Translations under genes and position numbers: made by a program | Shown: positions 38,094-46,185 of the stretch, piece by piece | Layout of the letters: every line of letters starts with the position of its first letter | How positions within the stretch are numbered: the first letter of the stretch is position 1 | The notes under the pieces: generated by a model | What the model was told of the DNA's origin: nothing | What the model saw: the letters and a program-made list of their open reading frames with translations, nothing else | Databases searched by the model: none | Assembly (NCBI GenBank): GCA_024280945.1 | Contig: JAMXLO010000088.1 | Span: 144,688-208,687, forward strand | Reading direction: 5' to 3' | Origin: Acetobacteraceae bacterium | Lineage (GTDB): Bacteria; Pseudomonadota; Alphaproteobacteria; Acetobacterales; Acetobacteraceae | Length of the DNA: 64,000 nt

Positions 38094-38573
38094 TTGTCAC
38101 AACTGCTGCCCACCCTCTACGAGGCGCGGCCCGTCCACAATCGGACCGGAGGGGGAGACACAATACACTTCGACGGCACGTGCTCATCCAAGGTGCAATC
38201 GCAGACGACAATGGAAGTTCCTGGCCCGACCAACCGGCAAGTCGGCGTATCGATGATGCTGGGCAAGCACAAGTGCGCGGTTCCGCAGTGGAATGATGCA
38301 AGGATGACCTATGTGGGCACGACCGATAGTGTCGATGGCCATGGTGAACAGCGCGGCTATTTTCAGAACGTGCACACTAACGGCGATACCAGCTTCGGGA
38401 CCTTCGGAGCGAAGGTCGCGATGGCAGACGCGCCGACCGTTGAAGGCACCTGGCGCTTCACCAGGGGGACAGGTTCTCTGTCAAAGCTGTCGGGAAGTGG
38501 CGTGTTCACGGCGCAGATGACATCGCCAACCGATTCCGAGATGACATGGAGCGGCAGCTACGAGCTCAGTTGA
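38094..38573 (+). CDS. Beta-rich hypothetical protein, probably 5'-truncated
   Basis: An open frame of 159 codons beginning right after a TGA at 38088-38090. The only start available early is TTG 38094 without a ribosome site; the first ATG is at 38211. The sequence from about residue 25 looks like a genuine beta-rich domain (TFGAKV..., EGTWRFTRGTGSLSKLSGSG, MTWSGSYELS), reminiscent of small allene-oxide-cyclase-like or dirigent-type barrels that are normally exported. No signal peptide is present, which suggests loss of the 5' end. Family assignment is tentative. Confidence 0.45.
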   Translation: MSQLLPTLYEARPVHNRTGGGDTIHFDGTCSSKVQSQTTMEVPGPTNRQVGVSMMLGKHKCAVPQWNDARMTYVGTTDSVDGHGEQRGYFQNVHTNGDTSFGTFGAKVAMADAPTVEGTWRFTRGTGSLSKLSGSGVFTAQMTSPTDSEMTWSGSYELS

Positions 38574-38585
38574 GCTGACCACATT

Positions 38586-38605
38586 CTGGCGGTTGAAACC
38601 GTCAG
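38586..38605. terminator. Short hairpin between convergent genes
   Basis: CTGGCGGT and ACCGTCAG pair around a TGAA loop (one G-T pair) between the beta-rich gene and the HpaB-type gene, touching the stop codon of the latter. No T-run; a weak candidate. Confidence 0.35.
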
Positions 38606-40131
38606 CGATTGATCCAGCTCGCGTCAGCCCAGCCGTTCTCGTCGTAGTCAGCCATGCACTGCTCGACCAGCTGTTCCATCGACCTCAGGTCGCCGCCGCG
38701 CTCAGCGCCAGTCAACGTCTGGGCCCGGATATCTTCCCAGCCACCCGCGTAATTGCGCTCATATAGTTCGTGTCGTCCGCCGAATTCGGTGCCCATAGCA
38801 TCCCACAGGAGCTTCATGATCTTGATCCGCTCCTTATACTCGACGCCGTGCGAACCTCGTACATACTGACGCAGGTACGGCTCGATCGCGGGGTTTCTGA
38901 AGTCCTTCACTGACGATGGCAGGTAGATCAATGCGGAGGTGACGGTACGCTCGATAATGTCCTTGATCCTGGGATAGGCGTCCGGCGCGAAGACACGGTA
39001 GGCGAGGCCGGCGCGCAGGTTCGGCAGGACCGCATCACCCACCCATGGATCGGGATCGTTCGCCATCGCGTTCGACAGCGACCAAAAGAGATTGCGCCAG
39101 GCGATCGCTTCGCCGAGCTGCACCTGGTTCCCGCGAGCGTCGTCGCCGCCGGTGCAGCGCAACGCCTTTGCCAACAACCCGCAGATGAAGTCCAGCTTGA
39201 CCGCGAACCTGGTGCAGCCCTGGAACTGGAACCCATGCATGAATCCCGAACGTGGATAGAAACTCAGCACGCGTGCCGGGTCGCGATAGATGAAGATGTC
39301 CTCCCAGGGGACGAACACGTTGTCGAGGATGAAGATCGCGTCGTTCTCGTCGAACCGCGACGACAACGGATAATCGTATGGCGAGCCGTTCAGCATTGCC
39401 GCCTTCTCGTACGACGTGCGGCAGATCAGCTTGAGGCCGGGCGCATCGATCGGCACCATGAACATCAGCGACATGTCCAGATCCTCGGTCGCGGTCTTCG
39501 AGCTCTGGCCCATGAAGTTGTAGTGGGTGATTGCAGCCGAGGTGGCTACGACCTTGGCGCCTGACACGATGATTCCGGCGTCCGTCTCCTTCTGCACGGA
39601 AACATACACGTCCTTCACCTGCTCGGCCGGCTTGTGGCGATCGATGGGCGGATTGACGATGGCGTGGTTCATGAACGGCACGGTTTCCTGCGCGCGCTTG
39701 TACCAGGCGCGGGCGTTGGCTGCGTATGGGCCGTAGTACTCGGGGTTGCCGCCCAGTGTGTTGGAGTACGCCGCCTTGTAGTCCGGTGTGCGACCCATCC
39801 AGCCATAGGTCATCCGTGACCAGGCGGCGATGGCCGCCTGTGCGCCACGCAGATCCTCGCGCGAGCGTGGCACGCGGAAGAAGCGATGGGTGTAGCCGCC
39901 GGAACCTGTGTCGGTCGGGCAGGTGAGCACATCGCGGCGCTTCTGATCATGCAGCGCGTCATAGAGGCGGGCGATCGAACGCACCGAGTTGCGCAGTGCG
40001 GGGTGCGTCGTCACGTCGGCGATGCGTTCGCCGTCGATGTAGACCTCGCGGCCGTCGCGGAGCGAGCGCATGTACTCGGCCCCGGTGTAGGGGCGCTTAC
40101 GATCGGCGATGACGTCTTCGGGCTTGCTCAT
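38602..40131 (-). CDS. 4-hydroxyphenylacetate 3-hydroxylase family protein (HpaB-like)
   Basis: A 509-residue HpaB-type FADH2-dependent enzyme. Family blocks: PYTGAEYMRSLRDGREVYID at the N-terminus, RMTYGWMGRTPDYKAAY, and FILDNVFVPWEDIFIYRDP. HpaB-type enzymes hydroxylate phenols with reduced FAD from a separate reductase, while the related 4-hydroxybutyryl-CoA dehydratases carry Fe-S cysteines that I do not see here. No HpaC-like reductase is adjacent. It is followed on the same strand by a ClC channel gene upstream (27 bp), probably coincidental. Substrate unknown. Confidence 0.9.
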   Translation of the reverse strand: MSKPEDVIADRKRPYTGAEYMRSLRDGREVYIDGERIADVTTHPALRNSVRSIARLYDALHDQKRRDVLTCPTDTGSGGYTHRFFRVPRSREDLRGAQAAIAAWSRMTYGWMGRTPDYKAAYSNTLGGNPEYYGPYAANARAWYKRAQETVPFMNHAIVNPPIDRHKPAEQVKDVYVSVQKETDAGIIVSGAKVVATSAAITHYNFMGQSSKTATEDLDMSLMFMVPIDAPGLKLICRTSYEKAAMLNGSPYDYPLSSRFDENDAIFILDNVFVPWEDIFIYRDPARVLSFYPRSGFMHGFQFQGCTRFAVKLDFICGLLAKALRCTGGDDARGNQVQLGEAIAWRNLFWSLSNAMANDPDPWVGDAVLPNLRAGLAYRVFAPDAYPRIKDIIERTVTSALIYLPSSVKDFRNPAIEPYLRQYVRGSHGVEYKERIKIMKLLWDAMGTEFGGRHELYERNYAGGWEDIRAQTLTGAERGGDLRSMEQLVEQCMADYDENGWADASWINR

Positions 40132-40158
40132 CGGCTTCTTGGCGCCTCCCCGCGTTGA

Positions 40159-42006
40159 TCACTCACCTGACAGTTCACGCCGGCGACGATCCAGTTCTTC
40201 GCTGTAGCGGCGAAGTGCGTACTGCTCCGTCAGCAACCCGATCACGCGCCGTGACTCGGCGCTGTCGACCACCGAGAGAGCATCGCTCTCCGCGTTCTCG
40301 AACATCGCCACCGCTTCCTTGATCGTCATCTGCGGCAGCAGCACCGTGTCGATGTAATGCAGCAGGTCGCGGACCTGATGGTTCTCGTCGGCATCGGCGT
40401 GGACCTCGGCCGGCAGCACGATACCGGCATAGCGGTCGTCTTCGTCGATCACCACCACGCGCTGATGCGCGCCAAGAGGGAAGTCACGCTTGAAGGCGGC
40501 AATGGGAGTGTCGGCTCGCACGGTCCGCATCTCACGCCGCATCATTCGGCCAACAGTCAGATTGCGCATCCAGCCGATATCCACGGCGCTGCGGATCGCC
40601 TCACCGCGAAGATGAAAGCGCCATGTGGCGAAGGAGTACCCGAACGTCCGGCGGACCGTGAGTGCCGATATGACGCAGGCAGCGAGCACCGCGACGGTCA
40701 ACGGCAGGCTGCCTGTGCTTTCGAGGGCCAGAAAGCCCATGGTCAGCGGCCCGCCGATGATCGCCACCGCCAGGCCGCTCATGCCGACCAGTGCGCAGAC
40801 GACGGGCGAGACCGCGTGAGCCGTGCTGACGATGGCGAGGCCACCGGCGAATGTTCGCCCGACGAGCGCACCGAGAAACAACGAGGCAAAGAACAGACCG
40901 CCCCGGAACCCAGAGCCGATCGAGATCGCCGAAGCGATCGACTTCAACACCACCAGCATCGCGAGATGCGACAACGAATATGGCGCCTCGATGACGATGC
41001 CCAACGCGCCGTGGCCGGAGGACAGCACTGCGGGTGTGATCAAAGCCAGAGCGCCGACGGCGAGACCGCCGATAGCTGGGCGCAGCCAACCTGGGACGCC
41101 ACTGCGGCGAAACAACTCCTCGGTCAGCGTGACGCCACGCATGATGGCAATGCCGATCAAGGCGCACAGCATCCCGAGAGCGAGGATCGGGATGTAGTCG
41201 AGCATGTCGACGCGCGATGGCACCTGCACCGCGAGGTCGAAGGGCGCGGTGCTGAGCGCGTTGACGACGGAAACCGCGACGATCGACGCGACGGCGACTG
41301 GCGCGAAGGTGCCTAGCGTGTATGTCCCAATGACGAGCTCGAAGGCGTAGAATGCCCCGGTGAGCGGCGCGTTGAAGGCGCCTGCGATGGCACCGGCCGC
41401 GCCGCAACCAACCATCAGCCGCAAGTCGTTGCGACGCAGGCGGAACATCCGGCCGAAGCGCGACGCGATTGCTGAACCAATCTGGGTGTAGCCGGCCTCA
41501 AGCCCGATCGACGCCCCGACGCCGTTCGACACGATCGTCTGGCCCATCACGATCAGGCCATCATTGAGCGACATGCGCCCGCCATACAGAGCATTCGCCT
41601 CGATAGGGTCGACGGCCCGGCGAGGCCGATAACGCGCGATGAGCAAACCGGCGAGTCCCAGCGCCAGTCCGCCGAGTGTCGGCACAATCACCGTCCGCAG
41701 CGGATTGAGTTCGACCATCGCGCTCAGGCGCTGATTGGGTCCGATCTCGAACAGTACCTCGTGGATGAGCTGCGTCGCCTCGGTCATCACCGAAACCATG
41801 ATGCCGGCGAACGAGCCAACGAAAGCGGACAGCACGACGAGCCAGACCTCGTCGGTGCGAACCAACGCGCGCAGCGTCTGCGGCGCGTGCAGAACGGCGT
41901 CACCAAATGCACGGCGAGGACGGTGGTAGCGAGTGGACGCAGTTCGCCCCGCGGACGGGGCCGTTGAGGCACCCGCGATGGTTGAGTCGCCAGGAAGTGT
42001 CGACAT
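40159..42006 (-). CDS. ClC-type chloride channel/antiporter with C-terminal CBS pair
   Basis: A 615-residue ClC family membrane protein with a C-terminal pair of CBS domains (about 460-610; ADENHQVRDLLHYIDTVLLP, VVDSAESRRVIGLL). About ten membrane segments. The gating motif, GREGP in classical members, reads GVGASIGLEAGYTQIG: the Glu is kept but Arg, Gly and Pro are changed. The third selectivity motif GxFAP reads FRGGLFFASLFLGA without Pro. AGAFNAPLTGAFYAFEL is well conserved. This is therefore a divergent ClC subgroup and its ion preference cannot be assumed. CBS domains suggest adenine-nucleotide regulation. Confidence 0.9.
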   Translation of the reverse strand: MSTLPGDSTIAGASTAPSAGRTASTRYHRPRRAFGDAVLHAPQTLRALVRTDEVWLVVLSAFVGSFAGIMVSVMTEATQLIHEVLFEIGPNQRLSAMVELNPLRTVIVPTLGGLALGLAGLLIARYRPRRAVDPIEANALYGGRMSLNDGLIVMGQTIVSNGVGASIGLEAGYTQIGSAIASRFGRMFRLRRNDLRLMVGCGAAGAIAGAFNAPLTGAFYAFELVIGTYTLGTFAPVAVASIVAVSVVNALSTAPFDLAVQVPSRVDMLDYIPILALGMLCALIGIAIMRGVTLTEELFRRSGVPGWLRPAIGGLAVGALALITPAVLSSGHGALGIVIEAPYSLSHLAMLVVLKSIASAISIGSGFRGGLFFASLFLGALVGRTFAGGLAIVSTAHAVSPVVCALVGMSGLAVAIIGGPLTMGFLALESTGSLPLTVAVLAACVISALTVRRTFGYSFATWRFHLRGEAIRSAVDIGWMRNLTVGRMMRREMRTVRADTPIAAFKRDFPLGAHQRVVVIDEDDRYAGIVLPAEVHADADENHQVRDLLHYIDTVLLPQMTIKEAVAMFENAESDALSVVDSAESRRVIGLLTEQYALRRYSEELDRRRRELSGE

Positions 42007-42116
42007 GAGCGACGTCCAGCCGGCAGCGCGAAGCGACCCCCTTCTTGGGACTTGTGCGTCGCAGGATCAACCGTTGCTGTGCGGTTTTGTCCGGAGGTGT
42101 GGTAAATTTAAGCCAT

Positions 42117-43118
42117 TCACCCCCCCGGCGGCGGAAGACCTCGCTCGATGCGCGTCGTCTCGAGGTCATCCTGCACGAAAGCCCGGATGACCTCGGCGAT
42201 GGGTTCGTGGCTTGCGAAACCAAGCGTTCGGGCACGAATCGCCTCGAAGGCCGGAGGCCAGAGACCGACGATACCGGCGATCTCCTTATCCTCAACGCGT
42301 CGCACCAGACCGGATGCCCCTGGCCTCACGTCGTCAACCGCCCGCAGGAGCTGCGCGATGGTCGTGCTGAGGCCTGGGGGATTGATACTGCGGTCCAGTC
42401 CCATCCGTGTCGTATCCATGGTCGCCGCGTGCAACAGCCAGTCGACGGCGCGGCGGGGGCTGCACACCCAAGCGGCGAAATTGTCGGGCACAGGCAGGTC
42501 GGCAGGCAACCCAAGCAGGGGCTCACGGGCGATGGCGGAGAAAAAGGAACTGGCGGCACGGTTAGGCCGACCAGGACGGACAATCACGGTCGGCAGGCGG
42601 ATGGATACCGCGTCGAGAAAGCCGCGACGGGATGCATCGGCCAGCATCAACTCTGCCGCGGCCTTCTGTGCGCCATAGCTGTTTGCGGGAACCTGCCTGG
42701 CATCATCGGCCAGTACGGTCTCCTGACCGCCGGAGAAGCTTGCCACCGATGAGGTGAACACGACGCGGGGTGGCTTGCCGCCTCCCGCCACCAGGCGGCG
42801 GCAGGCATCGACCACTGTATCGGTGCCCCGCAGGTTCACGCGGCGTCCCAGATCGTAATCCTGCTCCGCCTGGGCCGAAACGACGGCAGCCAGGTGAAAA
42901 ATGACGTCGGTCCCCTCCGGGATCGCCTCGGATGGCAGATCGACGAGATCGCCACCGACGGTCATGACGGGGAATGGTGCCGCTTGCCCGGGAGGCGCCG
43001 CTAGATCGAACAGCGTCAGCGAGGCAACAGCAGAGCCACCGAGCTTGCCATCGTGCGCCAGGCGGCCAGCGAGCTTGCGGCCAAGGAAGCCACCACCGCC
43101 CAGAATGGATATCCGCAT
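42117..43118 (-). CDS. NAD-dependent epimerase/dehydratase (D-erythronate dehydrogenase-like)
   Basis: A 333-residue extended SDR. Rossmann start RISILGGGGFLGRKLAGRL, VIFHLAAVVSAQAEQDYDLG, catalytic Ser in FTSSVASFSG and YxxxK as SYGAQKAAAE. The pattern matches DenD, D-erythronate dehydrogenase, which oxidises D-erythronate in four-carbon sugar acid breakdown; other uronate or polyol substrates are possible. GGAGG lies 5 bp before ATG 43118. No DenC/KduI partners are adjacent, so the pathway is not confirmed. Confidence 0.85.
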   Translation of the reverse strand: MRISILGGGGFLGRKLAGRLAHDGKLGGSAVASLTLFDLAAPPGQAAPFPVMTVGGDLVDLPSEAIPEGTDVIFHLAAVVSAQAEQDYDLGRRVNLRGTDTVVDACRRLVAGGGKPPRVVFTSSVASFSGGQETVLADDARQVPANSYGAQKAAAELMLADASRRGFLDAVSIRLPTVIVRPGRPNRAASSFFSAIAREPLLGLPADLPVPDNFAAWVCSPRRAVDWLLHAATMDTTRMGLDRSINPPGLSTTIAQLLRAVDDVRPGASGLVRRVEDKEIAGIVGLWPPAFEAIRARTLGFASHEPIAEVIRAFVQDDLETTRIERGLPPPGG

Positions 43119-43416
43119 GTGTCCTCCATTTTCTGGCGGACACGATTGCACCGGCTTGCGCGGGCGGTCCACCGCCGTGCCAACGCCAGACGGAGCGCCG
43201 GCACCGAGGCGAGGATGAGCACCCAGGCAGCGACCATCCTGGATTCAATCCGATATGTTATTAATACAGGCGTGACGACTCCCCCGAAAGTATGGCAAGC
43301 TCGCGCAGACGTTTGCGTTCTCAAGCGGTTGTCAACGGAGAGGCCGCCTATCGCTATTAACCGGAAACCAAGGCATCGGTTCTATTGGTGAGGTGGCCTG
43401 AGGAGGGACGCGGCTC

Positions 43417-43941
43417 GTGATTGGCAGGAAGCCAGCAATCGGCGCATGTCTGGCGATAGCCATGGCGTACGGCATTTACCCCTACGTGGCTCTCTACCGG
43501 CTTGGCCAGGCAATTCGCGGTGGTGACGCCGCCGCCCTTCAGTCGATGGTCAACTGGGACTCCGTCCGCGAAGGAATCAAAGAAGACATATGCGACCTGG
43601 TCGTGGACCAGCCGGTGCAGGCGAAATCCGGCGGCCAGCTTCCGCCGTTCGGCGCCGGTTTTCTGCGGGGCATCGCGACCAACGTCATCGATAAGCAGGT
43701 TACGCCCGAGGCGTTGGCAAGAGCTGCTCGGCAGCCGGAGGCGAAACATGTGGCCGCGGGCGCTAACGTCCAGGTGAGCTGGGCGTTTTTCGCCAGCCCA
43801 TCAACCTTCGTGGTTGACCTGAGTGCCCCGGGACAATCCTCGCCGATACGGCTGCAGATGGACCTGCGCGAGGGCGGTTGGCACGTTACGCGCGTCTGGC
43901 TTCCTCCTGATCTGCTAAGCCAGGCAAACGCCCGAACTTAG
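43417..43941 (+). CDS. DUF2939 domain protein
   Basis: A 174-residue protein with an N-terminal membrane anchor or signal (PAIGACLAIAMAYGIYPYVA) and the DUF2939 pattern YRLGQAIRGGDAAALQSMVN followed by WDSVREGIKEDI. The remainder is a mixed alpha/beta periplasmic domain ending MDLREGGWHVTRVWLP. The family is uncharacterised. A GTG start follows AGGAGGG by about 9 bp. The stop codon lies inside a 16-bp tandem duplication. Confidence 0.82.
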   Translation: MIGRKPAIGACLAIAMAYGIYPYVALYRLGQAIRGGDAAALQSMVNWDSVREGIKEDICDLVVDQPVQAKSGGQLPPFGAGFLRGIATNVIDKQVTPEALARAARQPEAKHVAAGANVQVSWAFFASPSTFVVDLSAPGQSSPIRLQMDLREGGWHVTRVWLPPDLLSQANART

Positions 43942-43964
43942 GAAAGCGCGAACTTAGGAAAGCG
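43933..43964. repeat. 16-bp perfect tandem duplication at the DUF2939 stop
   Basis: CGAACTTAGGAAAGCG occurs twice in direct tandem (43933-43948 and 43949-43964); the first copy contains the DUF2939 stop codon. Confidence 0.9.
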
Positions 43965-43981
43965 CTCGGGCAACTCGACCA

Positions 43982-44023
43982 CCAGCGTCTCCACCCACCC
44001 CGCCAGCGTCTCCACCCACCCCG
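43982..44023. repeat. 21-bp perfect tandem duplication
   Basis: A 21-bp unit starting CCAGCGTCTCCACCC is present at 43982-44002 and again at 44003-44023, 17 bp after the 16-bp duplication. Confidence 0.9.
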
Positions 44024-44197
44024 CCGTGTGAGCCATCATTCGGCGAGCCGATGGCTGCGCGCGACTGGTGTGAGGGTCGTTCTTCAGGAAAATATTCATC
44101 GGCTGTGCTGGGAGCGGCTTGCCAACTCCTGCAACCTATGGTTTCATAAGTTCTCTGATTGTTCTATTTATTAACGGCTCAAAAGGAGGCCCAATCT

Positions 44198-44581
44198 ATG
44201 GTTGCAATCGCTCGACCGACTGCAACAAACCGCTGCCAGTCCTTCGGGCCCTATCGCAGATGCGAACCTTTTCGCGATGCTGAAGAGGCCTGGCTATGGA
44301 CCATGGCGGCGCTGGTCGCTCGCCGTGAAGGCGCCCGCTATACGGCAGACCGGGGGAAGACCGTGCGGCCATGCGAGCCCGACGATGTGGTCAAGTGCCT
44401 GGACGCACTGTACCGGCGTCGCCGCATCGACCTGGTTCATGCACGGATCCTGCGGATCTGGGGTGAGCGGCAGGCCTCTCCGAACCCTGCCGTGGCAAGC
44501 GAGCGTTGCGACTGGAAGTTGTGGAGAGAGGCCCTGGACCGAATGGAATGGCCTCTGCGGGTCAAGGGCATCGTTGGCTGA
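44198..44581 (+). CDS. Small conserved hypothetical protein, phage-associated type
   Basis: A 127-residue charged, mainly helical protein: DAEEAWLWTMAALVARREGA, then CEPDDVVKCLDALYRRRRID and LVHARILRIWGERQA, ending LEW-like RMEWPLRVKGIV. I associate this pattern with uncharacterised alphaproteobacterial proteins next to phage-like genes. ATG 44198 follows a full AGGAGG site. It starts a set of small genes that look like a prophage remnant. No domain function known. Confidence 0.6.
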   Translation: MVAIARPTATNRCQSFGPYRRCEPFRDAEEAWLWTMAALVARREGARYTADRGKTVRPCEPDDVVKCLDALYRRRRIDLVHARILRIWGERQASPNPAVASERCDWKLWREALDRMEWPLRVKGIVG

Positions 44582-44619
44582 CCTATCCGCGAATTCACCC
44601 TGTATTAGGAAAAAAGTCA

Positions 44620-44649
44620 TTGACAAACTGGCCACACGCTCGTTAGTGT
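44620..44649 (+). promoter_or_regulatory. Sigma-70-like promoter in front of the small phage-type gene
   Basis: A perfect -35 TTGACA (44620-44625), 18-bp spacer and TAGTGT as -10 (44644-44649). Transcription would begin near 44656, giving an about 100-base leader before the gene at 44757. Confidence 0.5.
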
Positions 44650-44703
44650 TTCGGTGTCAACGGGCCAACTACGCCCGGTGACCTTTCTCCTCCTCGAACT
44701 ACA

Positions 44704-44737
44704 GGGCTGCTGCGATCCGCGGTGGCCCTTTCTTTTT
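44704..44737 (+). terminator. Intrinsic terminator in the leader of the small phage-type gene
   Basis: An 11-bp stem 44704-44714 with 44718-44728 (several G-T pairs) and a 3-base loop followed by TTTCTTTTT. It ends 5 bp before the AAGGAG ribosome site of the next gene, so it stops the upstream transcript, or acts as an attenuator or small RNA end. Confidence 0.7.
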
Positions 44738-44756
44738 GCCCGAAGGAGTCCCGAGC

Positions 44757-44993
44757 ATGGCCTTCGCCATTCGTAACCTGTCAGTGCTTGCGTACGCCAA
44801 TGGCTTCACGCTGTGGCACTACAAGGCAGGCAAGGACCCGTTCTCCCATGTTCAGACGGTGAACTTCTTTGCGGATGCCGCCGACATGCTGAGCGATGGG
44901 GACATGATGATGGTGTCGGGGCTGGATGGCGGCCGGGTCCTCAGCGTCGTCACTGGCACTGGTGGAGAAATCGCCACCAACCCCGTCCTCTAG
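44757..44993 (+). CDS. Small phage-type hypothetical protein
   Basis: A 78-residue protein (MAFAIRNLSVLAYANGFTLW, then FFADAADMLSDGDMMMVSG, ending in beta-rich GGRVLSVVTG). I associate this type with short proteins next to phage structural or lysis genes in Acetobacteraceae; function unknown. AAGGAG stands 8 bp before the ATG. A terminator hairpin lies immediately upstream. Confidence 0.6.
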   Translation: MAFAIRNLSVLAYANGFTLWHYKAGKDPFSHVQTVNFFADAADMLSDGDMMMVSGLDGGRVLSVVTGTGGEIATNPVL

Positions 44994-45113
44994 TCCGGTT
45001 GCCGGAGTCAGGTCTCGCCACCGGTGTGAGGCGGCACAGCGCCCCTTTCGCCCGCGTCGGCGTCACGCTCGAACCTTCTGCCGCCGCGAGGGCGGCGCAA
45101 GCGGTGCTGATTG

Positions 45114-45551
45114 ATGGATGCAGATAACGGCGGCGCCGCCAGTCGGGCGGTGCGTGTCACGTGGGAATTCAGCCTCACAGCCATCCTGCAGGGAGTGCAG
45201 GTGATCGCGCTCCTAAGCGCGCTGGTCTATTGGTTCGTGGTCAACGCGCAGCGTGGCGCCGACAATGAGCGGCGGCTCGCCGAGTTGCAGTCGAATGTCA
45301 GCCAGCAGATCAGTGAAGTACGCCAAACCATCGCGGGCGGCCTCACCGACATGCGTCAGCAACTCAATTCGCTGCCGGATACGCGGGCAAGGCTGGACCA
45401 GGCAGAGCGTAGGCTCGCCGATATGGACGCGCGCGGGGCCGGTTTCGAAGCACGCATCACCGGAATGGAGCGCCAGGCCATCGAACTGCGCAGTGACATG
45501 AACGCAATTACGCGCGCGAGCAACGTGCCGCTCGCAGGCGGCCGCAGGTGA
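45114..45551 (+). CDS. Inner-membrane coiled-coil protein, candidate i-spanin
   Basis: A 145-residue protein with one N-terminal membrane segment (about residues 18-42, AILQGVQVIALLSALVYWFV) followed by a long Glu/Gln/Arg-rich helix with heptad pattern (VSQQISEVRQTIAGGL, ARLDQAERRLADMDARG). This layout fits an i-spanin (Rz-like), the inner-membrane partner in phage lysis. The next gene, a Pro-rich lipoprotein, overlaps it by 4 bp, as Rz/Rz1 pairs often do. No homology to a named Rz can be claimed by eye. The ATG at 45114 lacks a strong ribosome site. Confidence 0.5.
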   Translation: MDADNGGAASRAVRVTWEFSLTAILQGVQVIALLSALVYWFVVNAQRGADNERRLAELQSNVSQQISEVRQTIAGGLTDMRQQLNSLPDTRARLDQAERRLADMDARGAGFEARITGMERQAIELRSDMNAITRASNVPLAGGRR

Positions 45552-45856
45552 GTCCAAATCCGGTGCAGTTGTCCGTCCGGCAATTGTGCTGTCTCGTCCT
45601 CATCTTGTCCGTGCTCGGATCTTGCGCGAAGCCGCAAAGCCAGATGCCGCCCCACCCCCCCATGCCGGCAGACCTGCCGGCAGCCTGTCCTGCCGGGGTA
45701 TCGCTTCCCAAGCCGCCGGCGCGGCCGCGGACAGTCGAACAACTCGGCGAGTGGGCACGGCTCACGGCATCCGCGGGGAATGCGGCAGAACGGGCGCGCG
45801 CGGAGTGCGCACGCAATTATCAGCGCCTCCGAGCCTGGGTACTCGCTCCTGGCTGA
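45548..45856 (+). CDS. Short Pro-rich lipoprotein, candidate o-spanin (Rz1-like)
   Basis: A 102-residue lipoprotein: the N-terminal hydrophobic segment ends in a lipobox (ILSVLGSC, Cys at about residue 26), then a Pro-rich part (PHPPMPADLPAACPAG) and a short Ala/Arg-rich helix. This matches the composition of Rz1-type outer-membrane spanins. It overlaps the coiled-coil gene with GTGA. No endolysin or holin was found nearby, so the pair may be the remnant of a lysis cassette, or a host cell-envelope pair. Confidence 0.5.
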   Translation: MSPNPVQLSVRQLCCLVLILSVLGSCAKPQSQMPPHPPMPADLPAACPAGVSLPKPPARPRTVEQLGEWARLTASAGNAAERARAECARNYQRLRAWVLAPG

Positions 45857-45867
45857 ACCGCCGCATT

Positions 45868-46119
45868 TTACGGCTCTCGGCGGGCGTGGGTCGGGGTCGT
45901 GCGGTGAAGTATCTCTACAGCATGACGCCGTCGGCCAAATTCCGTGCTGCCATACCGGCCGTCCAGACGGATTTCTGCGAAACCCATCTCGACGAGCCTG
46001 GCCAGGCATGGCCCGTCCTTCATCGCCGGGGGACGACCGCTGGGTCCGCTCAGCACCAGCCGATGCAGGGCGGACCGACAACACGTCTCGAGATAGGGCT
46101 CGTTCCACACGCCCGACAT
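45868..46119 (-). CDS. Small hypothetical protein on the minus strand
   Basis: An 83-residue frame convergent with the spanin-like genes. The part SGPSGRPPAMKDGPCLARLV and MGFAEIRLDGRYGSTEFGRR has the look of a small winged-helix-like C-terminal unit (leading helix, DGR turn, RH end) found in uncharacterised alphaproteobacterial proteins. There is no clear ribosome site before ATG 46119, so it may be non-coding. It fills an otherwise empty 330-bp gap. Confidence 0.4.
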   Translation of the reverse strand: MSGVWNEPYLETCCRSALHRLVLSGPSGRPPAMKDGPCLARLVEMGFAEIRLDGRYGSTEFGRRRHAVEILHRTTPTHARREP

Positions 46120-46185
46120 CGTCAGGTCGAGGCGGCGCCGGCGCAAGCTTGACCGGGGTTCATCGATCGCGCGATCTGCCTTCCA

